DNA of 64,000 bases, from contig VFFE01009170.1 in the NCBI GenBank assembly GCA_008921705.1, positions 372,001 through 436,000 of the forward strand, read 5' to 3'. The DNA comes from Burhinus oedicnemus (Eukaryota; Chordata; Aves; Charadriiformes; Burhinidae). Positions 1 through 10,343 of this stretch are shown here, piece by piece. Made by a program: the position numbers and the translations under genes. The notes below the pieces were generated by a model, which had not been told where the DNA came from, did no database searches, and worked only from the letters and a program-made list of their open reading frames with translations. Position 1 is the first letter of the stretch, and the number at the start of each line of letters is the position of its first letter.

Positions 1-879
1 TTTTCCTTTTGTCTTTGCGAAGAAATAGATGAGCAGAAATCCTCCACATAGACCAGTATCAGAATTTTCCCAGTGCTCAGCAGAGGTGTTGTTTAGTTTT
101 TGTCTGCTGTAAAGATAAGCGTAGCAATAAATTAGGATAAAAAGTTGAAATTCCTCAAGCAGAGAGCTGAGAGAGTGTTTTGAGCTGGAGTCCACCTTGG
201 TAACAGACAAGCTGGATAGAAACCACAGGATTTGTGGAGAGAAAAGGATGAAATTTTATTATACAGCCGGGAAATGTTTACATTTCTAGTGGGTTCTAGA
301 CACATGATGTAATCTGTGCTATGCAAAAGAGATATGGAAGTTTTATTGTATATATGAATGCACCTTAAATACACTTCCTAAAAAGACTTCCTAACGATTT
401 GTGGTTCCAGGGAAAAGCTAATGAGTCTGAGATTTTGTTTTAACCTCAACTGCAGCTGTCTGCAAATTAAGTTAATTTGTACTCTGCTCTGCTACTCTGT
501 TTAGTTAATGAATTATAATGGAGTTACATTCAGGATATTCCCAAGAAAAAAGAAGCAGTTTGATGGGAAAGGAAAGATTTCAGGGGAGTATTGCCCGGGA
601 TACATTTCAAAGGAAAGGTCATTCATCTCTCAACTGCATTTATTACATGCAAAGATGGCTTAGCATAATTGCTGCTTCCAATATTGAAGATTTCTTTCTT
701 GAAGCATTAACATTTAAAGAAAAAGAAAGAAGTGTAATATTTTTTTAAATGAAGAAAAAACAGTTCATTAGTTCAGGAAAAATCTATCAACAGCTTACTA
801 ACCCATTTTGTGCATTTAGAAACAAAACCACAAATATACAATATTCCCAGCAATAATAAAAACTATATATCATACTTAC
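1..879 (-). other. SEMA3D: SEMA3D intron downstream of the 63-bp exon (partial)
   Basis: AT-rich intronic sequence. I looked on the minus strand for the next semaphorin exon (conserved CANF and CGTGAF motifs) and did not find it. No repeat is recognised here. Confidence 0.7.
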
Positions 880-942
880 ATGAGCATCTTTCCCAGCTAA
901 TTTGCATAATTCTACCTTTTCTTTTGCTGCAGGCCAGTAAAT
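880..942 (-). CDS. SEMA3D: SEMA3D 63-bp coding exon (sema domain)
   Basis: This exon is too short for an ordinary open-frame search but clear by homology and splicing. Minus strand: acceptor TGTTACAG, then 21 codons reading [13 protein letters not shown] followed by KLAGKDAH, then donor GTAAGT. A 63-bp, phase 0-0 exon at this point is characteristic of class 3 semaphorin genes. It joins in frame to the NVKK end of the previous exon. The Cys in VELCK is a conserved sema-domain cysteine. Human SEMA3D, as I recall it, has Asn where this sequence has the final His. The next exon (beginning about TECANFI in relatives) is not in the remaining 879 bases, so it lies outside the window. Confidence 0.92.
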
Positions 943-3059
943 CTGTAACATAGTTAAAATAGACAAAGATTATGAATATTATAAATTTTCCTGTGACTGA
1001 AGTATAACTATTTCCTTGAATGAACAGTTAAAACAGATTTATGCATGTTGAAGGAATTTGCATGTAAATTGAAATGGACATGACTTCAAATACAGGGTTC
1101 CATTACAAAAAGTGAAGAGGTTTTAAATCAAAACCCCTGTTCTTTGTTCATTTCTTCATTGGCTATATGTACTTTTAAAAAGTACTTAGTTGATCTGGCT
1201 AGCACATCTTGTCACCATTATGAATTGTATTTTTTTCTCAAAGATATAATGAGCCAAATCATCTTGAAACTAAACTGACTGCAAAACAAGGCAAATTACA
1301 TTTGTGATGAATTTGGTCCAGTGAACTTGGCAAAGCCATTATAAAAAAATACTTAGCTGTTACTGCCAATTTTCAAAGGAAAAGAAGTTTTGTTCAAAAA
1401 ACTAAAGGTAGCTTAAGGGAAATTTGTAGAACAAAAAGTACATTTGACAGAAATCAATAGCGCATGGTTTAAAAATGTCATTCATCATCACTAACTGAGT
1501 TTACTGAGAAAATGACATAGACATTTAGAGGAGAATCATGTACCTTAGATAATTGGTAGCATATATTATAAGTGTTTCTCTTTCTTCTTTCACCTGCACT
1601 GCAGAATTCTATAAACTAGGTTTTGGTGTAGATGGAGCCAAATGACAAATTGCTCTCAGTTACTGCAACCCCAGTTACGTTAGTGAAGAAATATCAATGA
1701 ACGACAGCTCAGGTTCTGGCTCATTGATTTCAATTAAACAGTCAAAATTGGATATTATTGAGTATGTTTGATTCTATTAAATTCAAAATAGAAGCTAAAT
1801 ATAAATTATTCCAGAATCACCATGCTGAACATGGATGTTTTTTCCTTCTTATTGTGACAAGAAAAAGCTATAGCTGTTTCTCATGACTAATAATAATAAC
1901 AACAACAAATCACACTAATTTTTGAGCAAATATTGGTTAGGAAATTGCCTCAAGTCCCAGGAACCAGTATGCAGATTACTAGTAGTCACAGATGCTTTAC
2001 AGTAGTGTTGAGTCTCAAATCACAATTTATAAAATCTTAAATAGTGAAATATATAAGAATAAAGAATTATTATAATATGCATTAGAATAAAGTCATCATT
2101 AAGGAAGGATGCACAACTCAACCACATGCAAGAGGCATTAACTGCTGTAATATTGCCTTTCTTTCCCCCAGCCGCTGGACCTTGTAGGATGTGGCTTGCC
2201 AAATACATGGGCTCAGTCCCACATTGGTGAGGAAAGGAAGAGAGTGCCCTGTATCAAATAGCTTTATCACTGTCCAAAATCTACAGTCAGTGTTCTTCTC
2301 AATCTGGAAACAGTCTTTTTTATTTCCCTTCTCCCTCTTCTCTTCCCAGTGAAAATGGATGTATTGGCTTTCTGCAAGGAAATTAATTTCCTCTCAAGTG
2401 AATTTACAGATACCTTTCTGATTAGAAGCTCTTAGTAAAGATAATGTATTTTAAGTTACTTAAACCTTAACCTTTTACAGCAATATTTACTTAAAGTCAG
2501 AGATAAGGCAGTAGAACAACATCTCAGCACTGGAGCACAAATTTACTTTCCCAGAGCATTTTCTCAGAATGATGTCGTGACAGCATCCAGGTACAAAAAC
2601 GCAATCTGAACTCAGCCATGCCAGTGTGTCTGGATTACACAGTGTACCATGCCGGAAAGTACAGAGGAAAGTATTGGGAACATTGCAAAGCCATTGGGAA
2701 GAGCTGAAGGCAGCGCCAGAGAACTCATCTGGTCTCTGCTTGGGCAGAGTAGGATGGGTCTCGCTTATAGCACTGGTCTGGTGCAAATGCCACTGGGTTA
2801 AGGAGAAGGAAAGTCTGAGGCTTAAGAGGTGCTGATGAAGAAAAGCTGATGAAAAGGAACAGCTGGAGGAATATAAGATCATGGATCTCCAAATACATTT
2901 GGCCAAGGAGACTTAAGCTGATATCTGATCTTCAGTTCTCTTGTACATAAACTTTATGCCCAATTCTGCCCAAGATCCCTGTATCAGTAACAGAGAAGGC
3001 TAGAGGTCTTTGAGGGTTTTTGGAGATTTTTGGCCAAAGTTTAGGCATCCAATTAGGCA

Positions 3060-3286
3060 GACAAGATCTCCCTCTGTAGGCTTTTGAAAATGTCCAGCTC
3101 TCCTTGCCAACTACACAGAAGAACTGGACCCCTGCTATGGGAGGTCCAGTTACATTTGAAGACATGCTTGAAGGCATCACACGTATTAATGGACTCAAAT
3201 CTACTCTCAATCCTTGTACATACTGCTTCATGGGAAATAGTGTTTGTCGTACAAGCTGGACCAGCCAGGCTGAGATATACACCCCC
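3060..3286 (+). pseudogene. Possible fossil LINE reverse-transcriptase-region fragment
   Basis: The plus frame at 3104-3322 reads MGGPVTFEDMLEGITRINGL followed by KSTLNPCTYCFM. This resembles the VTxEEmxxxIxxlKSTLDPCPSWL stretch that precedes the reverse transcriptase in L2/CR1-clade LINEs. The similarity covers only about 30 residues and ends before any catalytic motif. It ends near the hairpin at 3287-3326. This is an inference from one motif. Confidence 0.35.
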
Positions 3287-3326
3287 TTTTCTATGATAAT
3301 TGACCACAGTCAATTATCGTAGAAAA
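3287..3326. repeat. Inverted repeat with 18-bp arms and 4-bp loop
   Basis: TTTTCTATGATAATTGAC (3287-3304), loop CACA (3305-3308), GTCAATTATCGTAGAAAA (3309-3326). The arms pair at 17 of 18 positions, and the one exception is a T/G pair that would be a wobble in RNA on one strand. No element boundary or known terminal repeat is recognised. Confidence 0.95.
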
Positions 3327-5482
3327 ATCAATTGTTTTACTTTCCAGCTACTCAACGACCTCAGTATTTAGCATTATACAAGGCCACATTAGACAATGAA
3401 AAGTGAAGCTAAGTGATCCAACTTTAAAATCAATTTGCAATTATATATGGGTTAAAGTGATATTTATTTGCTTTCCATAGCAGAAATGAGGGTTTCCCAG
3501 AAACTGTCAGTTCTAAATTGTAATAGGTCGAGATAATTGCATAATAAATAACAAGCCAATGTGCTGAGCAAGAAAGCATAAACTTATTTTTTTATTAGAT
3601 CACACGCTGTGTAACAATACCACAGGTCTGGTTCCCTCGAACACTGACACACAACTAACTTTACACATGTAAAATAGTCTCACTGAATTTTCACATGCAT
3701 AAGCTTATTTATATGCATCTGTGCTGACTTTTCTGTAGGGGGTTAAATTAAGTCTTAGTATCGTATTTTATTCAGACACGTTACTTAGTTTCACAATATC
3801 CAAAAAGTAAGACTAGATGTTCCGGCAGTTTCTTTTATATTTAAAATCGTTGAGCTTGTAGAGGGTTTGATGCTTTGAAATTGGTCATTTCGTTTCCTAA
3901 TTTTTTTCAGTTAACAAGCTGAATTCACAATTGTAACATCTTATTTAACAAAGTCTTTTTCCTAAATTCTCCAAAAAGTAAAACCTCAAAGAAAGAAAAA
4001 AAAACCCTAAACAATCAGACAATATATAATAATGGTGACAACAACACTGACATGTAAAATTATAATCATTTCATGTTACAAACAGTACAAATTAGGTATA
4101 TATGATATATTTCATGGTTGCATCTCTATCTGAAATGTCTGGAGGAATCTTAGACTAGCTAGGTGGGGTTACTGAATTTAAGGGAAGAATGGAACTAGTT
4201 GAAATACATGAATTATATACTTGAACAGGATCATTTTCTTCTCTTAATCTTCAGTTTATTTTCCTCGCAAAATATCCATATCAAAATTCCAAAGGTCAGC
4301 TACTGTCATGATTTCCTGATATTATCTTCTATAGCCCAATAAAAAAACCCCAAACCCTTACCATTACTTTTAAATCATTCTACAAATATTTTCTTAAATT
4401 TAGCAACAGGAAAGAAATTAAAATCTCCTAATACATTCTCTGCTAGCAGAGTGAAAGAAAACCTCCCAGGAGTACATAATTAAGTAGTACATAAGTGTAG
4501 GACAGATAAGGTATCACTTTAAAGGGTAGCTGAAAATTGATTTCTGATTAAAACAAAACATTAAAAACCACAAAGGTCCTTTTCAGATCAGGAGCAGAGT
4601 AATTTCTGAAAGTAACATTTTTCCTTCCTCCAAACACACATTTTTACTCTAAGAAAAGAATGAAAAGGGAAAAGTGAACCAAAAAAAAAGATTATTTACA
4701 TACATATATTGATACATGGATGATATATACATCTCTATATGTATATACAAATAATAGCTGGACTCACTTTTAAGAGTTTCATTTCAGCTGCCATCTGTCA
4801 TGAATTAACAATACTGGTTACAAGCGAGTATTCTCCTCATCTTTCTGTGTTCATCTTTCTCTATCCACTTTTGTTCCTAGGTTGACAAACTATAAATCTT
4901 TCGGGGAAGTGATGCCTCAAAAATAAAACAGTGAACTCTGATTCCAAAGAAACTATTGTATGAAATCACAGCTTTTCCAAGAATCATTTCTAATGAAGTT
5001 ACTAAATCTGGGATGATACAGGGCTTTACCAAAAGAGTGGAAAATACTGTATATTGTCACTATGCCAAAGAGGAGGAACACAAGATATCTAAGCACATTG
5101 CAGGCCTATTGGTCTCATTTCATCTGTTTGCAAGGCTTCAAAACAAGTTTTTAGTTAAGAAAGGAATAACTTAAGCTTCCAATGAAAATGGAATATGGTA
5201 CAAAAGACAATATAACTTGGTAAAGAGCTGTTATTCCACCCTAATATTGTATGTCTCTTTAATAACACAGCTGAATTGTGTCCTACGTTAATGTGGTAGA
5301 GCTCCTCTTCATCTGGGCTCCAATTAAGTATTTCATAAGCTGCCACAGGGAAACTGATTAGCTCAGCTGGCAAAAATAGGCATTATTACAGGAAAAAATG
5401 GTCTGATAAGTAAAGTGCTTGTGGTAGAAAGTTACTCACGGAGTTCCTCAAGAAATACTCTCAGAGCTCATACTGTTTTGTA

Positions 5483-5523
5483 TACCCTTGGCAGAAGGGT
5501 ATAGCCTTGTACCCTTGGCAGAA
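5483..5523. repeat. 27-bp-period short tandem duplication (1.5 copies)
   Basis: TACCCTTGGCAGAA occurs at 5483-5496 and again at 5510-5523, separated by GGGTATAGCCTTG. It lies at the left edge of the eroded CR1-like segment. Confidence 0.75.
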
Positions 5524-5900
5524 ACCCACCAACACGTGCAGATGACACAAAGTTGGGAACCATCACTAATACAAAAGGAGACTGGCAATATTATGCAGGA
5601 AGAATCAAAGGGCTATGAAGACCAGAATTATAAAAAGTCAGAGGAAGTGGGTATAAACTGGTCATAAATAAATATAGATTGTAGATTAAGAATAAATAAA
5701 TGTGCAACATCAGACTAATGAGGTCTTGGTCTGTAGAAACGACCTTGCTAAAGGAATTGCATGAAGTGTCCCACAAGGCCCCTTACAGCAGATTTGGACC
5801 AGGTTATGAAAGGAATAACTGCTACATGAGGTAGCTGCTGCTGATAGCAGGGAGTGAGACCAATTGACCAGCATGACTCCTTCCAGTTGCATGTCCCCAA
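5495..5900 (+). mobile_element. Highly eroded CR1-like fragment(s)
   Basis: GCAGATGACACAAAGTTGGG at about 5540-5559 matches the CR1 reverse-transcriptase ADDTKLG codons. About 300 bp further on, GACCAGCATGACTCCTTCCA resembles an old CR1 3' untranslated end. The middle (5640-5800) aligns poorly. This may be one degraded element with deletions or two fragments. No frame survives. Confidence 0.5.
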
Positions 5901-6678
5901 GATAGTCATGCTCATGCCAGCGGCAAGCACTTGAGCATCTCACTGAGGTTGGCGGCTTTCAGCAGCCCTGGGGGTTTCACTGGAGCCTCTCACGTGCTTG
6001 ACGCTGCACACGTGCTTCAGCACTTCTCTATCAGTACAGTCTCTGGTACGAGAAACCCCAAAGTGTTTTATTAGTGGTACATGTAGCACCAGCAGGATGT
6101 GGCCGTATCTGGAGAGAAGGACATCAGCTGAACAGCGTGTCTCATAACACTCACTCACCGAATTTGAGTCCTGTGAAGAAAGGCATTGCTTCCTTCCTAT
6201 TTTGAAGGAATAAGAGGTGGTAGAAGCACTTAGGGGAAAAATACACTGATTTTAAATAGCTACTTGATGCAGCAAGAGAAAGCCTGCTTTCTTCCCTTGT
6301 TTTACTCCATGTACTAGATATTCATTATATTGATGCTTGAGGGAAGGCATGCAATAAAATTACAGCTTCCTAGGCATCAAAATGTCTCATTAAGGTTTTG
6401 TAAATCATGTAGACCATAACTTGGAAGCTTAAGCTTATTGGTACGAGTGAATTCCCCATACGATAGTCCCAGCTGCAGCTTCCAAAGAACAAAGCCAGAT
6501 TGAGCTGTAAACCCATTGTCACGCTGGCATATGCAATACACTCCTCCTGAGAAACTCTCCTCCATGAGAAACTACTCCCCTGTGTGGGGAAAAAAAAAGT
6601 ATTCATGACTTAGCCCAATGTGACCATAAAGCTGATACAGTAAAGAGGGCAACATGATCCAAAAACACTAAAGTAAAC

Positions 6679-6775
6679 CAGGATACAGTCTAATCCCAGT
6701 TTTGCCATTGCCCTAGTGTACGTGACAGTCAGGTCTCAATTTTCCCACCAGTAAAATGGCAATAATGTGACTTGC
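6679..6775 (+). mobile_element. MIR-like SINE fragment
   Basis: The order GTCTAATCCCAGTTTTGCCA, then a short variable piece, then TCTCAATTTTCCCACCAGTA and AAATGGCAATAATG matches the MIR/CORE-SINE core ('aatcccagctctgccact...cctcagtttccccatctgtaaaatgggaataat'). The T/C tract that follows (6776-6794) is likely a separate expansion. The identity was estimated by eye. Confidence 0.65.
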
Positions 6776-8107
6776 TTTTTTTTTTTCCCCCCCCTGAAGA
6801 ACTTAGTAATTTACAGCTGAAAAATGAAAAGCAAAGAAAAACAGTAAGCTCAAGGAACACTGAGAAAAGATACAACAGTTATTCAATGATAAGACTGTCT
6901 CACTGCTGCATAAGACAGTACCATAAATGTCCCACCCCATTACTATAAGAGTGGGTGTTCATGGATTGCTTGCTGAGAACTAGGACATTTGTCACTTCTG
7001 TACACTGACCCCAGGTCACTTCACTGAAAATTACTGTAAATTTATTGAATTTCCCAATAAATGTTAGAAAGAATTTCATGCTTTTATAGTATTATTTTGC
7101 TGAAAAGAAAGAGTATTTTAATTAATGGGAAAATGAGCTGATTTTAGCATAGCATGCATGTATACCAGTTGCTCTCTAAATACTTCACATCTGTCACACT
7201 CATGTGTGCGGTATGGGAAGCTCACAACTTGGGGAACTGGACAGATTGTTCTCATATACAAATCCTAAGAGGAAGGTTGCCCTAAGCAGTTCTTGTAACT
7301 GGCCCCCGCTATACTTGCTGTACTCTGGAATTCAACATTTTAAAGTCATCAGCAAAGGAAGTTAGTACATCTAAGTTCCTTATCTGAATTTCTCCCTGTA
7401 TTTGAAACCTACCCAGACTGTCTTTAGGGTTAGATTTTTCACCTAGCTGGTTTTTTTAACAGTTTTATCTCAGAAATGCTTAGAGATCCCTAAAACCCAG
7501 GAGTGTATTCTTAAATGTCTTCTACTTTCATATCTGCCACAGACCTTCCTTCTTCCAACAGGTGTTCCTACATCTAACGCACAAATTCCCACACTTGAAA
7601 TATACATCCAGAGAGACATTTGACCAGAATTTCCAACTCCAACTATTTCAAAGTAGCAGAAAACTGGATCTCTGAAAGATAGAATTTGATCCAGCATGGG
7701 GGCAGGAGGGAGGAGAGGAGGTAAAGATGGATTCAGAGGGATACACAGCGCCACAGGAAGTGCGGGTGCCAGTGCATGGCATCACTTTCACCGTGTTGTC
7801 ACACTGAGTAAAATGCACTGGAAGTCAGAGGGAAATAACAGTTGTGTATTTGGATGACACACTCACAGACTTTTGGTGGCCTAAATTCAGCAGGTGGATG
7901 TTAGAGTGAAAGCTCTTATTGAACCAAATGGGCTTTTTACATCGCGTCTGCCTGAGACAAAGCAAGATCTCCACATGCCACCCTTCTCCTCTTAAACTGT
8001 GACCTGCTCTACGCAACTTAAGAAGTGGCCAGTTCAGTACTTAAGTGTTTTCTGAAAAGCGCATTTTCATGTGTACGTTATGAGCATATGTGAAAGCTTA
8101 AAGGAAA

Positions 8108-8220
8108 TGGACCAGATGCTGATTTCATTTACACGGGATTAAATCTTGAAAGGCTTCAGTACTTTTACACTTCATTTTCCACAATGGAACCACAGCAGAC
8201 TTCTGACTACCGTCTGTTTC
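8108..8220 (+). repeat. Possible ancient amniote interspersed repeat fragment
   Basis: GGACCAGATGCTGATTTCAT, then TTACACGGGATTAAATC and an imperfect echo (ACTTTTACACTTCATTTTCC), resemble a recurring old amniote repeat I remember with the wording 'ccagatcctgatctcagttacactggtgtaaat'. I cannot name the family with confidence. Similar short echoes occur near 1637-1735 and 28830-28880. Confidence 0.35.
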
Positions 8221-8756
8221 TCCTAAAAGGAAACCGTACACCAGGATTTTTAGGGTAAATGGCATTGCTCCTGACATGTTTATCGCTGCCGACTGAAGAC
8301 AAATCCTACCTTAGAAAAAGTCAAAGCCCAATACGAGCAAGTGTTTTCAGAGAGCAGGATATTCTGCTCTTTATACCTAAACATATGGGTAAAATATAAA
8401 AATGACAGCGGATGTTTATGGAAACATAGTTTATGGCAACAATGCAAAAGGAAATAAGAGAGACACTCTCTTCCACCTAGGATTGCTGTCATTCTGGTTA
8501 CATACTGCTTTCTTCACATCTTGCCCCATCTGTTGTTTTGTGCCTGTAAACAGTTCAAAAGCTTCCGCCTTGTCTACACAGGTGCCTAAATTTAAGTCTA
8601 TCAAATGATTTTATGGACTCCAAAAGATTTTCAGACCTTCAAAATAAGAGTTACATAGCTCAATGATAAGAGTCCTCCAAGGGCTAGGAAGCACAGTTAT
8701 CACCTCTGTCTCTGGAAGTCCCTAACCCGAAGCCCCATTACAGCCTCTTCATACAC

Positions 8757-8850
8757 TCTCCCTTCAGTGCCCACTGCTGACCATCTTCGGGGACAGGACA
8801 CTGAACTATATGGATACCCAGTAGAACCAGTCTTGTCTTATTGTAAATGA
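8757..8850 (+). mobile_element. Ancient CR1 3'-end fragment
   Basis: The string around CTGCTGACCATCTTCGGGGA, CAGGACACTGAACTATATGG and ACCCAGTAGAACCAG follows the well-known old amniote CR1 3' end, recalled as 'gacaggatactgggctagatggacc...ggtctgacccag'. It is short, diverged and without coding potential. The match is from memory and was not aligned. Confidence 0.55.
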
Positions 8851-9645
8851 CAGATAAGATGGTTTCTATTTCTATTAATTTTGGGAAGAAGGGAAATACT
8901 CTAAAATAGGTCGAAATGGGTATCCCTATGAACTGTGACACCCAGAAAAGTTCCCTTTGTTTCAAAAGCAGGGCCATCAGCATGCATTTAATGCCTGGAA
9001 ACTAATTCCCCATGTGCAGAGGGTCAAACCATACCCCTGTCAAATCTCAGCCTCACTTCAGTTCTTTTCTTGGAACTTTTTCTACTCACTGAGACTGAGA
9101 ACAAACCAGCGTGATCACAGATGGACTCATGACCATCCTCCTCCAGTTCCACTGGGTTTATTCTTAACTTTCACAGTTGTCATGCCCCCACTTCCAGAAC
9201 TTTAGCTATCTCCAGTGGTTTCCAGGTGACTCTTTGGTCTTCTCTGATGTCTCCTGGCAAGCCTTTTCCTTCTGACAGGTTAAGAAAGCTTAACCCTCAG
9301 ACAGTCTACAGCTTTTGCTAACAGGCAGAAAGCTAAATTCCTTTGGCATATAGAATAAGCAGCACATAATTGGTTAGGAAGGACCAATCTTGGTGTTACT
9401 GAGTTTCAAGGCTGCAATAAACATCTCAGACTCTGTGTGTTTTCCTGAGGCTCTGGCTTGATGGCAAGGACCATAGGCTCCCTTCAGTGCTGGCTAAATT
9501 CCCACCAGGTTCACCCCTAATTGAGACGACGCTTATATGGACTGACAGGAGGTTTCCCAGCACAGTGAAGATAAAATTTGGCTCCTATATGTCAAGGGTG
9601 CTGTTTTACATAAATACGCATATGTATTTGTATATATGTTCCCCT

Positions 9646-9880
9646 TCCCACAGAGACGGGTGGGTGACACTGCAAATATTGCCCAGTGATAACAGTGCTG
9701 ACATAACCCCACTCGGACTGTTGGTAGGCACTGGGGTTATAGAAAGGTGCAGAATTTCTTTGCAGCTATTTTGTAAGCATTTACCCAGCTGATATACATA
9801 CATATTTGCATATGTATTTTTTACTGTGAAATACAGAAAAAAAAAATACAAGAGGGCATTAAAGGATAAGTCACAAGACA
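9646..9880 (+). repeat. Direct repeat copy A (AT-leaning copy)
   Basis: Shares, in order, with 10125-10343: CAGAGACGGGTGGGT, GTGATAACAGTGCTGACATA, ACCCCACTCGGACT, AGAAAGGTGCAG, TTTCTTTGCAGCTATTT, TTTACCCAGCTGA, TTGCAT, TTTACT and TCACAAGA. The estimated similarity by eye is 65-75% with small indels. It does not match CR1 or MIR. The start-to-start offset is about 479 bp. Confidence 0.8.
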
Positions 9881-10077
9881 GCTGCACCTGGTAATGCCAA
9901 AAAAATAGCGGCAAGTACCAACTAAGGATGCTCCAAGGGACGATAATTTGTGACGCTGTGCCAATACGCGCTGGGGCAGATGAAAACAACTTGTTCCAAA
10001 GCTGCTGCTGGGGATCTGACGTGTTTATCTCTTTGGCCCACATGTGGCTGTGTCTTCCAGCACTGACAGCCCCTGCA

Positions 10078-10107
10078 GGCTGGCAGCTTTTCAAAAGCTT
10101 GTCAGCC
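10078..10107. repeat. Near-palindrome upstream of repeat copy B
   Basis: GGCTG, GC, AGCTTTT, C, AAAAGCT, TGT, CAGCC: the outer arms (GGCTG/CAGCC) and inner arms (AGCTTTT/AAAAGCT) are perfect, with a 2- and 3-base internal mismatch. It could form a cruciform or hairpin. Function unknown. Confidence 0.85.
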
Positions 10108-10124
10108 CTTGATAGCATTCCTAT

Positions 10125-10343
10125 TCCTGCAGAGATGGGCGGGTCGCGCTGCGGATGACACGGTGATAATGGTGCTGACATATAACCCCGCTCGCGCTCT
10201 TCGCCAGCGCAGGACTTGCAGAAAGGCGCACCGTTTCTTTGCAGCTATTTCACAAGTGTTTACCCAGCTGACAACATTTTGCATTTAGTATTTACTCAGT
10301 TTAAGGAGTAAAATAGCAAAGGCTTTAGGCAAACTCACAAGAA
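10125..10343 (+). repeat. Direct repeat copy B (CpG-rich copy)
   Basis: The counterpart of 9646-9880, keeping the same landmarks (GCAGAGATGGGCGGGTCGCG, GTGATAATGGTGCTGACATA, AACCCCGCTCGCGCTC, GAAAGGCGCACC, TTTCTTTGCAGCTATTTC, TTTACCCAGCTGAC and TCACAAGA). Many differences are CG here against TG or CA in copy A, as expected if copy A lost CpGs by methylation decay. A 30-bp near-palindrome (10078-10107) sits just upstream. Confidence 0.8.

Noticed and set aside
9606..10181. 191-codon open frame on the minus strand
   Set aside because: It spans repeat copy A, unrelated sequence and part of copy B, with no known domain; it is better explained as chance across the duplication.
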